A stretch of DNA of 41,239 nucleotides from JAYFRE01 sp034926235 (GTDB taxonomy: Bacteria; Pseudomonadota; Alphaproteobacteria; Rhodospirillales; Magnetospirillaceae): contig JAYFRE010000092.1 in NCBI GenBank assembly GCA_034926235.1, forward strand, positions 1 to 41,239. Reading direction: 5' to 3'. Both the position numbers and the translations under genes were made by a program. Below the pieces are notes generated by a model. That model was not told the origin of the DNA and searched no databases. It saw only the letters and a list, made by a program, of their open reading frames with translations. This document shows, one piece after another, positions 16,029 to 24,751 of the stretch (position 1 is its first letter; each line of letters opens with the position of its first letter).

Positions 16029-17639
16029 CTAAATGCCCGCTTCCGGCTTGGTAACCAGCCAATCTCCGATGACGAGATGCCCAAGATCGGTTTCCGCCAG
16101 AACGGTCATGGCGTCATGCGCGCCCATGACAATCGGCTCGCCATGCCGGTTGAACGAGGTGTTCAGCAGCGCCGCCCGACCCGTCCGTGCGGAAAAGCCC
16201 GACAGAACGGCATAGAGACCGGGATACAGCGCCGCCGGCACCGCCTGAACTCGGGCAGTACCGTCATAGGGATGGGTTGCCGCCGGGAAATCCCGGCGCA
16301 ACAGCGTCGTGTCGAAAGCATGCATCATATAGGGCGAAACCCAGGGCCGGGGCAGGCTGGCCGGAATCCGGATATAATCGTCCAACCGTTCAAGCGGAAT
16401 GGCGGGCGCGAACGGCATCCAGAAATCGCGCTGCTTGATCAGCCGGTTGAGGCGCGCGGTCACGCCATGATCGGCGGGGTCGGCCAGAAGCGAGCGGTTG
16501 CCCAGCGCACGGGCCCCGAATTCCATGCGCCCCGAACAGCGCCCCACCACATGACCCTGGACCAGCAATTCCGCGATCCGATCCTCTGCCGCGTCCAGCC
16601 GCTCGAACCGAAGCCGATTCCGGAACGCGGTCCGGGCTGTGTCGAAATCATATAAGGCATCCGGTCCCAGGCATGGGTCGTCAAAAACCAGACCTTCATT
16701 CCACGAGGGATTCAGTCGCCGGCCCGCCAGCCAGGCGGCTCCGAAAGCCAGACTTTCACTGCCGCAAGACGGAAAGACATCGAAGGAGTCGATGTCTTCG
16801 ATCTCCGCCAGGACCTGGTTGACTTTGACGTTCATGAAGGCGGAACCCGCGGCGACCACGCGGCGAATCCCGCTTTCTGCGATCGAGGCCCGGACCCAGC
16901 GCGCGACCAAATCTTCGGCGAAAGCCTGGGTCGCCCCGGCCAGATGGTCGAAACGCGTCTTTTGCAGATCACGGGCCAGACGCGGCCCGATCTCCGCCAT
17001 CGGTTCCTGCACCTTTCGCCGGAATCGAAGCGGATCGGCGAGGTCAAGGTCCAGATAGGACCGCATGATCGCCAGCGGCCCGGCCCATCGATCGGGATCG
17101 GCATAAGGCGCCAACCCCATCAGCTTGTAATCGTGCAGACCGGGCACCATGCCCATCATGTCCGTCACCGCGCCGAAAAGCCGGGTCAGGGACTCCGTCT
17201 CCGGCGTGACCGCGATCCGCCGCAAGCTGCCCTTTTCGCCAATATGAACCGCTGCGGAGCAGCCATCGCCGCCTTCATCCAGGCTCAGCACCAGATAGGG
17301 CGCGCCAATATCCGTGCGCCGACCATAATAGGCCGACGCAGCGTGGGCGGTGTGTCGGTCGCAATCCATCATCGGAATTCCGGCTAAACCCTGCCGGTCG
17401 AGCGCGGCCCGCGCGTTCATAACTTGCGCCGCATCAGCCCCGCCCGTCATCATCACGGCGTCGACCGAGGCCGGATTGAGCTTCAGATAATCGAGGGTAA
17501 AGGCCAGCGCCTGGACAGGAAAGCCGGCACAGCCCTTACGCCGCTGGACTCGTTCCTCTTCCAGTGCGAACAGAGGCCGTCCATCCGCCATCACCACCAC
17601 CGACGCGCCCGCGCCTTGGTTGATTCCCAAAATCAGCAT
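16029..17639 (-). CDS. NodU/CmcH/TobZ-family O-carbamoyltransferase
   Basis: A 536-residue enzyme that would transfer a carbamoyl group from carbamoyl phosphate, via a carbamoyl-adenylate, to a hydroxyl of a sugar or other small acceptor. The N-terminal Kae1-like part opens with LILGINQGAGASVVV and holds a metal-binding DRHTAHAASAYYG segment (His96, His99) and SLDEGGDG. The C-terminal YrdC-like part holds GRMEFGARALGNRSLLADP (family consensus usually EFGPRALG) and LLNTSFNRHGEPIV. I chose the ATG at 17639 because LILGINQG is the family start; the in-frame upstream extension has no similarity. It is divergent from rfbB, which suggests carbamoylation of a surface glycan rather than an antibiotic, but the acceptor is unknown. 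Confidence 0.88.
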   Translation of the reverse strand: MLILGINQGAGASVVVMADGRPLFALEEERVQRRKGCAGFPVQALAFTLDYLKLNPASVDAVMMTGGADAAQVMNARAALDRQGLAGIPMMDCDRHTAHAASAYYGRRTDIGAPYLVLSLDEGGDGCSAAVHIGEKGSLRRIAVTPETESLTRLFGAVTDMMGMVPGLHDYKLMGLAPYADPDRWAGPLAIMRSYLDLDLADPLRFRRKVQEPMAEIGPRLARDLQKTRFDHLAGATQAFAEDLVARWVRASIAESGIRRVVAAGSAFMNVKVNQVLAEIEDIDSFDVFPSCGSESLAFGAAWLAGRRLNPSWNEGLVFDDPCLGPDALYDFDTARTAFRNRLRFERLDAAEDRIAELLVQGHVVGRCSGRMEFGARALGNRSLLADPADHGVTARLNRLIKQRDFWMPFAPAIPLERLDDYIRIPASLPRPWVSPYMMHAFDTTLLRRDFPAATHPYDGTARVQAVPAALYPGLYAVLSGFSARTGRAALLNTSFNRHGEPIVMGAHDAMTVLAETDLGHLVIGDWLVTKPEAGI

Positions 17640-17733
17640 CGTGGGCCGCGCGGATGAAAAGCATGAATCATGCCGTGATAGTGCCAAAATCTCCGGCAAC
17701 GCGGCAACGGCTTACCGCACAAGACATCGCCCT

Positions 17734-17763
17734 TTGCAGGAAAGCGGTTAAGACGGCTATAGT
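17734..17763 (+). promoter_or_regulatory. Candidate promoter of the rfbBDAC operon
   Basis: TTGCAG (17734-17739), an 18-base spacer and TATAGT (17758-17763) lie about 50 bases before the rfbB ATG, in the divergent gap between carbamoyltransferase and rfbB. This is a pattern match only. Confidence 0.45.
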
Positions 17764-17815
17764 CCGAAATCATTCTTTCACGCACAAACCCACCCGTTAA
17801 GGAAGGCTTTTGGGA

Positions 17816-18886
17816 ATGACGATCCTGGTCACCGGCGGCGCCGGATTTATCGGTTCCAACTTCGTCATCGACTGGCTGACCGGCGGCGGCGAACCGGTCC
17901 TGGTGCTGGATAAGCTGACCTATGCCGGCAATCCCGCCAATCTCGACGCTTTCCGGAACGATGTTCGTCTGACCCTGGCGACGGGCGATATCGGCGATCA
18001 GGCGTTGGTCTCCTCCCTCTTGGCCGAACACCGCCCCCGCGCGATCGTCCATTTCGCCGCCGAATCCCATGTGGACCGTTCCATCGCCGAACCGGAGGCC
18101 TTCATCCAGACCAATGTCGTCGGCACCTACCGGCTGCTCGCGGCCGCGCTTGGATTCTGGCGGGACCTGCCGGAGAAGGAACAGCGCGATTTCCGCTTCC
18201 TGCATGTGTCCACCGACGAGGTTTACGGCTCGCTGGAACCATCCGATCCCGCCTTTGCCGAAACCAACCCGCACAAACCCAACAGCCCCTATTCGGCCAG
18301 CAAGGCGGCCAGCGATCATCTGGCCCGAGCCTGGTTCCATACCTATGGCCTGCCGGTGCTGACCACCAACTGCTCCAATAATTACGGCCCCTACCAGTTC
18401 CCCGAAAAGCTGATCCCGCTCATCATCCGCAACGCGCTGGCCGGTCGCCGACTGCCTATTTATGGCGATGGCGGCAATGTGCGCGACTGGATTTATGTCG
18501 CCGATCATTGCGCCGGCATCCGCCGCGTTCTGGAAGCCGGAATCCCCGGCGAGATCTACAATCTGGGCGGGGCGCAGGAAAAAACCAATCTGGAGGTCGT
18601 CCATACGATCTGCTCCCGTCTTGACGCCGTCCGCCCCCTGCCGGACGGCCGGCGCTATGCGGATCAGATCACTTTCGTCACCGACCGGCCCGGCCATGAC
18701 CGCCGTTACGCCATCGACGGGACCAAGGCGTTGCGCGAGCTGGGTTGGGGCCCCGCCGAAAATTTCGCCAGCGGCATCGAAAAAACCATCGCCTGGTATC
18801 TCGACCATGCCGATTGGGTGGAGAATATCGCCAGCGGCGCTTACCGCGACTGGATGGAACGCCAATACCGGGGAACCGGTGCATGA
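17816..18886 (+). CDS. rfbB: dTDP-glucose 4,6-dehydratase
   Basis: RfbB (RmlB) converts dTDP-glucose to dTDP-4-keto-6-deoxyglucose, step two of dTDP-L-rhamnose synthesis, with bound NAD in the cytoplasm. It is a 356-residue extended short-chain dehydrogenase. The NAD site is TGGAGFIG (6-13), the acid/base pair lies in STDEVYG (Thr133, Asp134, Glu135), and the YxxxK motif is Tyr159/Lys163. SNNYGPYQFPEKLIPL is characteristic of the family. The ATG at 17816 has GGAAGG nine bases upstream; a TTG two codons earlier is too close to it. The stop overlaps the rfbD start in ATGA (18883-18886). Confidence 0.96.
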   Translation: MTILVTGGAGFIGSNFVIDWLTGGGEPVLVLDKLTYAGNPANLDAFRNDVRLTLATGDIGDQALVSSLLAEHRPRAIVHFAAESHVDRSIAEPEAFIQTNVVGTYRLLAAALGFWRDLPEKEQRDFRFLHVSTDEVYGSLEPSDPAFAETNPHKPNSPYSASKAASDHLARAWFHTYGLPVLTTNCSNNYGPYQFPEKLIPLIIRNALAGRRLPIYGDGGNVRDWIYVADHCAGIRRVLEAGIPGEIYNLGGAQEKTNLEVVHTICSRLDAVRPLPDGRRYADQITFVTDRPGHDRRYAIDGTKALRELGWGPAENFASGIEKTIAWYLDHADWVENIASGAYRDWMERQYRGTGA

Positions 18887-19770
18887 CCCTGCTGCTTTTG
18901 GGCAAAAACGGACAGGTCGGCTGGGAGCTGCAGCGCGCATTGTCGCCTCTGGGCGCTGTGACCGCTTGCGGCCGGGACGCCGATCTTCTTAACCCCGCCG
19001 GGCTGCGCGCGCTGATCCGGGAGTTAAAGCCTGCCGCCATCGTCAATGCCGCCGCCTATACTGCCGTGGACCGGGCCGAAAGCGAGCACGATCTGGCGCA
19101 GCGCATCAATTGCGACGCCCCGGCGGTCCTGGCCGAGGAAGCCGCGCGTCTAGGGGCCTGGCTGGTCCATTATTCAACCGATTACGTCTTCGACGGAACC
19201 AAGACCGGCACCTATACCGAAACCGACGTCACCGCGCCCATAAATGTCTATGGCCGCACCAAGCGGGACGGGGAGGCGGCGATCATGGCCTCCGGTTGCC
19301 GTCATCTGATCTTCCGCACCAGTTGGGTCCATGGCGCACATGGCGGCAATTTCATCAAAACCATGCTGCGTCTGGCCGCCGAGCGTTCTTCCCTGCGGGT
19401 GGTCACTGACCAGATCGGCGCACCCACCGGAGCCGAACTGATCGCCGACGTCACCGCCCATGCGCTGGGCCGCGCGATGGAGCGGAATGACGAACATTTG
19501 AGCGGGCTTTACCATCTGACGGCGGCGGGTGAAACCAGTTGGCGGGATTTCGCCGCCCTGGTGCTGGCCGAAGCCCAAAGGCTGGGTGCGTCCTTGAAAA
19601 CCGCGCCGGAGGCGGTGGAGCCAATCAAAACCAGCGATTATCCCACACCGGCAAGACGCCCCGCCAATTCCCGCCTGGACACTCAAAAATTGCGGAAAGC
19701 CTTTGGCATCTACCTGCCGCCGTGGCAGGCTCCGGTGCAACGAGTCGTCGCGGAGCTGATAAAACAATGA
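18883..19770 (+). CDS. rfbD: dTDP-4-dehydrorhamnose reductase
   Basis: RfbD (RmlD) carries out the last step to dTDP-L-rhamnose with NAD(P)H. The 295-residue protein has the nucleotide site LLLGKNGQVGWEL near the N-terminus, AAAYTAVDRAE, STDYVFDGTK and the YGRTKRDGE region with the catalytic Tyr and Lys, followed by the RTSWVHGAHGGNF block. Both ends overlap neighbours by four bases (ATGA with rfbB and with rfbA), so the operon is tightly coupled. Confidence 0.95.
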   Translation: MTLLLLGKNGQVGWELQRALSPLGAVTACGRDADLLNPAGLRALIRELKPAAIVNAAAYTAVDRAESEHDLAQRINCDAPAVLAEEAARLGAWLVHYSTDYVFDGTKTGTYTETDVTAPINVYGRTKRDGEAAIMASGCRHLIFRTSWVHGAHGGNFIKTMLRLAAERSSLRVVTDQIGAPTGAELIADVTAHALGRAMERNDEHLSGLYHLTAAGETSWRDFAALVLAEAQRLGASLKTAPEAVEPIKTSDYPTPARRPANSRLDTQKLRKAFGIYLPPWQAPVQRVVAELIKQ

Positions 19771-20654
19771 CAAAACGAAAAGGTATCATCCTGGCGGGTG
19801 GCGCAGGAACCCGGCTTCACCCCCTGACCCTGGCCGTCTCCAAGCAGCTTCTGCCGGTCTATGACAAGCCGCTGATTTATTATCCGCTGAGCGTTCTGAT
19901 GCTGGCCGGCATCCAAGAGGTTCTGCTGATCACGACGCCCCAGGATCAGCCGCAATTCAAACAGCTTCTGGGCGATGGCGCACGGTTCGGCATGAGCATC
20001 ACCTATGCTCAGCAACCCTCGCCCGACGGCTTGGCGCAGGCTTTCCTGATCGGACGCGACTTCCTGGATGGCGCGCCCTCGGTGCTGGTTTTGGGCGACA
20101 ATATTTTCTACGGCCACGATCTGCCCGCCCTGATGACGCGGGCAGCGGCGCGGGACCATGGTGCGACGATTTTCGCCTATGCCGTGCAGGACCCCGAACG
20201 CTATGGCGTGGTTGACCTCGATGCGTCCGGACGCGTGCTGTCGCTGGAGGAAAAACCGGCAAAGCCCCGGTCATCCTTCGCCGCCACCGGGCTTTATTTC
20301 TACGATGGCCGGGCTTCCGAGCTGGCCGCGTCCCTGAAACCCTCGCCGCGCGGCGAGCTGGAAATCACCGATCTCAACCGGCGTTATCTGGAAGACGGCC
20401 TGCTTCATGCCGAAACGATGGGGCGGGGCTAGGCCTGGTTCGACGCCGGCACGCATGAGTCCCTGCTCGACGCCGGCCAATTCATCGCCACGCTGGAACG
20501 CCGCCAGACCTTGCAGATCGCCTGCCCCGAAGAAATCGCCTGGCGGCAGGGCTGGATCAATGACGAGGAACTGGCGCGGCAAGCGGCTGCTTTGGCCAAA
20601 AACGATTATGGCCGCTACCTGCAACGCCGTCTGGATATGGGAAAGACGTCATGA
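19767..20654 (+). pseudogene. rfbA: Glucose-1-phosphate thymidylyltransferase with an in-frame TAG
   Basis: RfbA (RmlA) makes dTDP-glucose from glucose-1-phosphate and dTTP, the first step of the pathway. The frame opens with KGIILAGGAGTRLHPLT (nucleotide site) and reads as normal RfbA through LGDNIFYG, EKPAKPRS and ETMGRG. Codon 222 is TAG (20430-20432). The same frame then continues as AWFDAGTHESLL, FIATLERRQ, CPEEIAWRQGWI and NDYGRYLQRR to a TGA at 20652-20654, giving the usual length of about 295 codons. In homologues the interrupted residue is the Tyr of GRGYAWLDTGTH, so one base change (TAC or TAT to TAG) explains it. Start and end overlap rfbD and rfbC by four bases. Without readthrough only 221 residues are made. 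This is a recent nonsense mutation, suppression, or a sequence error. Confidence 0.93.
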
Positions 20655-21196
20655 TCGCGGCTGAACCTTTCCTGCTCCCCGGCCTATTCGTTCTTGAGCC
20701 GAAATGTTTTTCCGACCCACGTGGGTTTTTCGTCGAGAGCTATAATGCCCGGGATTTTTCCGCCGTCATCGGCCGCGATGTGACCTTCGTCCAGGACAAT
20801 CATTCCTGCTCGGTCTTGGGCGCGTTGCGCGGCCTCCATTTCCAGACCATCCAGCCCCAGGGCAAGCTGGTCCGGGTCGTGCGGGGGGCCGTCTTCGACG
20901 TCGCCGTCGATCTGAGACGCGATTCGCCGACTTTCAAGCGTTGGGCGGGATTGACTTTGTCGGCAGAGAACCGGAAACAGTTTTGGATACCGGAAGGGTT
21001 CGCCCATGGTTTCGTGGCGCTGACGGAAGAGGCTGAGTTCCTCTATAAGGTCACGGATTATTGGTGCCGGGAAGGGGAACGCACCTTGCATTACGATGAT
21101 CCCGCCATCGGCATCGATTGGCCGACACTAAGCGTCCCCTATCGTCTTTCCGACAAGGACGCCGCTGCGCCCTATCTAGACCAGTTGGATTTCTGA
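20651..21196 (+). CDS. rfbC: dTDP-4-dehydrorhamnose 3,5-epimerase
   Basis: RfbC (RmlC) epimerises C3 and C5 of dTDP-4-keto-6-deoxyglucose. It is a 181-residue cupin-fold enzyme of normal length. The catalytic His lies in GALRGLHFQ (His63) and the catalytic Tyr region is KVTDYW. SDPRGFFVESYN and the QFWIPEGFAHGF block are family marks. Its ATG overlaps the rfbA frame end in an ATGA; because rfbA translation would stop at 20432, coupling to upstream ribosomes may be lost and rfbC expression reduced. Confidence 0.95.
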   Translation: MIAAEPFLLPGLFVLEPKCFSDPRGFFVESYNARDFSAVIGRDVTFVQDNHSCSVLGALRGLHFQTIQPQGKLVRVVRGAVFDVAVDLRRDSPTFKRWAGLTLSAENRKQFWIPEGFAHGFVALTEEAEFLYKVTDYWCREGERTLHYDDPAIGIDWPTLSVPYRLSDKDAAAPYLDQLDF

Positions 21197-21201
21197 TCCC
21201 A

Positions 21202-21229
21202 GGCTCCGCCGGAACAATCCGGCGGGGCC
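21202..21229. terminator. Stem-loop between convergent rfbC and purH
   Basis: GGCTCCGCCGGA (21202-21213) pairs with TCCGGCGGGGCC (21218-21229) over 12 base pairs with one G-T pair and an ACAA tetraloop. A pyrimidine-rich but not pure-T tail follows. It sits between the two stop codons and is the likely transcript end for both genes. Confidence 0.7.
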
Positions 21230-21247
21230 TGTCTCTTCCCGGCTTTT

Positions 21248-22825
21248 TCAGTGCCGGAAATGGCGCATCCCGGTAAAGACCATCGCCAGACCATGCGCGT
21301 CGGCGGCGGCGATGACCTCGGCGTCGCGGATCGACCCGCCCGGCTGAATCACCGCCGTAGCCCCGGCCCCGGTTGCGGCGATCAAGCCGTCCGCAAAGGG
21401 GAAGAACGCATCGGACGCCACCACCGATCCATTCGTTTCGGGTTCGATAAGACCGGCAGCCGTCGCGGCCTCCCGCGCCTTCCAGGCGGCGATGCGCGAG
21501 GAATCGACCCGGCTCATCTGGCCCGCGCCGATCCCGACCGTGGCGCCATTCTTGGCATAAACGATGGCGTTCGACTTCACATGCTTGCACACCGCGAAGG
21601 CGAACAAGAGGTCCGACAGCTCGGCCTCGGTCGGGCTGCGCCGCGTGACCACCTTGAGATCATGGAGACCGATCCGACCGATATCGCGCCCCTGAAACAG
21701 AAAACCGCCGGCCACCGTCTTTACCGTCATGCCGTCCTGGGCGAGATCGGGCATGCCATCGGTCAGCAAAAGACGCAGATTGGTCTTGGCGGCAAAAACC
21801 GCCTTGGCTTCGTCGTCGGCCTCGGGCGCGATCACCACTTCGGTGAAAAGCTTGACGACTTCACGCGCGGTCGCGCCATCGAGCCGGCGATTGACGGCGA
21901 TCACGCCGCCGAAAGCGCTGACCGGATCGCAGGCCAGTGCGCGGGCATAGGCGTCCGCCAGACTGTCGCCAACCGCCACACCACACGGATTGGCGTGCTT
22001 GATGATTGCCACCGCCGGCCGTTCCAGTTCGGAAACCAGTTCGAACGCGGCATCGGCGTCGGAAATATTATTGTAGGACAATTCCTTGCCCTGAAGCTGG
22101 CGCGCCGAGACGATTCCCGGACGTTTTTCACCCGACCGATAGAGCGCCGCCGTCTGATGCGGGTTTTCGCCATAACGCAGGGTCTGAACCAGGGACGCCC
22201 CCAGAACGAGCCGGGACGGGAACGGTTCCTGCCGCTGCCGCGTCATCCAGTTTGAAATGGCCGCGTCATAGGACCCGGTGCGCGCGATCGCCCGAGCCGC
22301 CAGTGCGAAGCGCAGATCCTTGCCGGTGGCGCCGCCATTCTCTTCCATGGCCGTCATCACCAGGGTGTAATCGGCGGGATCGACCACCACGGCGACATGG
22401 GCGAAATTCTTGGCCGCAGCCCGGATCATGCCGGGACCGCCGATATCGATGTTCTCGACGCATTCCTCGAACGAAGCGCCCCGCGCCACCGTTTCCTCGA
22501 AAGGATAAAGATTGACCACCACCAGATCGATCGGCGCGATACCGTGATCGGCCATGGCCGCCTCATGCTCGGCATTGCCGCGAATGGCCAGGATGCCGCC
22601 ATGAATCTTCGGGTGCAGGGTCTTGACCCGCCCATCCATGATCTCAGGGAACCCGGTGTGATCCGACACCTCCCGAACCGCGATTCCAGCATCGCGCAAA
22701 GCGCGGGCCGAACCGCCGGTGGACAGGATCTCAACCCCGCGTGCGGCAAGAAAACGTGCAAAATCGGCCAGGCCCGTCTTGTCGGAGACGGAAATCAGGG
22801 CGCGGCGGATGATCGGTTCGACCAT
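21248..22825 (-). CDS. purH: Bifunctional AICAR transformylase/IMP cyclohydrolase
   Basis: PurH performs the last two steps of IMP synthesis in the cytoplasm. It uses the 10-formyl-THF made through FolD. The 525-residue length fits the family (E. coli 529). The N-terminal cyclohydrolase domain holds ISVSDKTGL, STGGSARAL and MDGRVKTLHPKIHGG; the C-terminal transformylase domain holds RYGENPHQTAALY, the KHANPCG catalytic motif and SDAFFPFADG. The ATG at 22825 has a GAGG about nine bases upstream; a TTG nine codons earlier is possible. It is divergent from the heparinase-like gene. Confidence 0.96.
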   Translation of the reverse strand: MVEPIIRRALISVSDKTGLADFARFLAARGVEILSTGGSARALRDAGIAVREVSDHTGFPEIMDGRVKTLHPKIHGGILAIRGNAEHEAAMADHGIAPIDLVVVNLYPFEETVARGASFEECVENIDIGGPGMIRAAAKNFAHVAVVVDPADYTLVMTAMEENGGATGKDLRFALAARAIARTGSYDAAISNWMTRQRQEPFPSRLVLGASLVQTLRYGENPHQTAALYRSGEKRPGIVSARQLQGKELSYNNISDADAAFELVSELERPAVAIIKHANPCGVAVGDSLADAYARALACDPVSAFGGVIAVNRRLDGATAREVVKLFTEVVIAPEADDEAKAVFAAKTNLRLLLTDGMPDLAQDGMTVKTVAGGFLFQGRDIGRIGLHDLKVVTRRSPTEAELSDLLFAFAVCKHVKSNAIVYAKNGATVGIGAGQMSRVDSSRIAAWKAREAATAAGLIEPETNGSVVASDAFFPFADGLIAATGAGATAVIQPGGSIRDAEVIAAADAHGLAMVFTGMRHFRH

Positions 22826-23035
22826 GGAAAAGCCTCGGGCTGTCGGATTCAAACATCGTGTTGAGCGGAAGGAGGCTCTATAGCACGGAGACGCCCCGCT
22901 TGCATCGTCTTCCTCCGGGGATTTACTGAAGTGAACGGCCGAAAGGCCGCAAGGCGATTGCCGTGGATCGCGGCGATGGTTAAGGTTAACGCCTCATCGG
23001 TCCAACACCCGGCGTCCCCCGGGCAGGAAGACGGC

Positions 23036-24751
23036 GTGACATCGGCGATGCGATTGCTTTCCCTATTAGAGGACCCCGTGGCCCGGCGTTGGATGCGGGA
23101 CCGTATCCTAGGCCGCTGGCGGACAGAACCGCCACCGCCACATCCCGCACCAATTGTTCCGTCCCCGGACATGATTCAGGCCCAATGCGCGCGCTCTGGA
23201 TTCGGCGGCGGCCACAAACCTTTGGCGCGGCCACGGCCAGGGGCGCCTCTGCGCCTTTGCCTGCCCGGCTATACGCTCGACATCATCCAAGGCGAGGATG
23301 GCGCGGCGACGTCGGTCCCCTGGAACGACCCGCTTCAACACAGCGCCATGCACAGCTTCGCCTGGCTAACCGGCGAGGATGGGCCGGCGTTGCTGGCGTT
23401 ACTCTGGTCGGACTGGCTGGATCGCCACGAACAGCCTGATTCCAGCCCGGTCTGGAGCCCGAGAATGACCGCGCTCCGGGCGGTGGCGCTGCTTGATATC
23501 GCGCGGAATTCCGGCCTGCCCGAACCGCGTTCCCGGACGCTCGCCGTTTTGGCCGCGCATATCGGACGGCTTTGCGCCGCTCTGGGAAAGCCCATGCCTC
23601 CGGCCCTCAATCTCGACCGGGCGATCCTGGCTCATGCCCTTGCCCGGCTCGGACTCGATCTGGGGGCGCCGGCAGCAGCCGATCTCGGCCTCGTCCTGCT
23701 GATCGAGGAGGCCGAGCGGCTTTGTGCACCATCGGGCATGAGCCTTATGGAATCGTCCTGCCATCACCTCGATTTGACACGGCTTTGCACCGATGGCTGG
23801 CTGGCCGCCCAACGAATGAGCCGCGCCGAGGCCCGTCCGCTGGAAGGATTAGCCCACCGCTTCCTCGGCGCTCTGCACGCGCTGACCCTGCCGGGCGGCT
23901 TGCCGCTTGTCGGCAACATCCTGCCGCTTTCGCCCGAAGGCTGGCTGAACGGATTGCTGCGCGGCGCCGATCCGGCCCAGGGCTGGACCGGCCTGCTTGC
24001 CCCCAAAGACCGGGACCGGTTGCTTTCCCTGCGCGATTCCGCATCCCTGGCCGATCTTACCGCTCTGGAACGAGACGGCTGGCTGCGTCAGGATATGGGG
24101 GCCTGGAGCGGGTTGTGGCACACCCCCCCCTCGGGCTGGACCCATCAGACGGGCGAGGGTCATCGGGACATTTCTGCCTTCGTTCTTCATTACGACGGCA
24201 TTCCGGTTTTTACCGACCTCGGCGGCGCCCCCAGTTCCGCTCTGAATGGGGGGCCGGACGTTCTTCTGGCCGCGCAACATGGCGGGCTCATGTTGGGTGA
24301 TCAGCCGCCCTATCCTGCCGATCATGCCGGATACAGCGACGCCTTCCGGCGCGAAATCGGTGGCGAAGCCCCGCGGTTGCGCGCCGAATATGACGGGGCC
24401 AGCCTGGCAATGACCGGATTCAACCGTCTTGGCGGTCCATGCGAAACCGAACGGCGTTGGCGTTTCGGCGCCGAGCGCCTGACGATCGAAGACCGGATCG
24501 GCGGCACCGGCCGGTTCCGCGTGACACGGCGGCTGATCACACCGCTGGCCGTCATTTCCGATGAAACCGGCCTGATTCTGGAAGGCCCTGGCCAGCGTTT
24601 CCGTCTGTCTAGTCCCGACGCCGCGCGCCTCTCCGCCTGTGCCATCCATCCAGGCTTTGGCGCAGCCCGTCCGGCGACGCAGATCGAATGGACCACGCGG
24701 ATCAATCTCCCCTGGTGCTCCACACTGACGCTCGAACGGCTTTCTCCATGA
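23036..24751 (+). CDS. Divergent heparinase II/III-like protein
   Basis: A 571-residue protein with the layout of heparinase II/III-type polysaccharide lyases. A helical N-terminal part has NDPLQHSAMHSFAWL, a W-DW segment and SPRMTALRAVALLDIA, and a C-terminal beta-sandwich holds GHRDISAFVLHYDGIPVFTDLGG (about residue 376) and AERLTIEDRIGG. Key family motifs look altered. The usual G-N-H segment reads LNLDRAILAHA, the DG-H-E-S-YH motif reads SGMSLMESSCHH, and HxHxD reads HRDIS. No signal peptide is evident. The GTG at 23036 is chosen because AGGAAG lies five bases upstream; earlier in-frame GTG (22931) and ATG (22976) are alternatives. The stop overlaps the next gene in ATGA. Lyase activity is uncertain. 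Confidence 0.65.
   Translation: MTSAMRLLSLLEDPVARRWMRDRILGRWRTEPPPPHPAPIVPSPDMIQAQCARSGFGGGHKPLARPRPGAPLRLCLPGYTLDIIQGEDGAATSVPWNDPLQHSAMHSFAWLTGEDGPALLALLWSDWLDRHEQPDSSPVWSPRMTALRAVALLDIARNSGLPEPRSRTLAVLAAHIGRLCAALGKPMPPALNLDRAILAHALARLGLDLGAPAAADLGLVLLIEEAERLCAPSGMSLMESSCHHLDLTRLCTDGWLAAQRMSRAEARPLEGLAHRFLGALHALTLPGGLPLVGNILPLSPEGWLNGLLRGADPAQGWTGLLAPKDRDRLLSLRDSASLADLTALERDGWLRQDMGAWSGLWHTPPSGWTHQTGEGHRDISAFVLHYDGIPVFTDLGGAPSSALNGGPDVLLAAQHGGLMLGDQPPYPADHAGYSDAFRREIGGEAPRLRAEYDGASLAMTGFNRLGGPCETERRWRFGAERLTIEDRIGGTGRFRVTRRLITPLAVISDETGLILEGPGQRFRLSSPDAARLSACAIHPGFGAARPATQIEWTTRINLPWCSTLTLERLSP

Noticed and set aside
20430..20432. TAG as a sense codon (pyrrolysine or reassigned)
   Set aside because: TAG ends the CBS, carbamoyltransferase, STAS, IalB-family and tail-anchored genes, so it acts as a normal stop. 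No Pyl genes are seen.
20407..20664. Short open frame across the 3' part of rfbA
   Set aside because: It is in a different frame from rfbA. The true continuation after the TAG is in the rfbA frame and matches the family.
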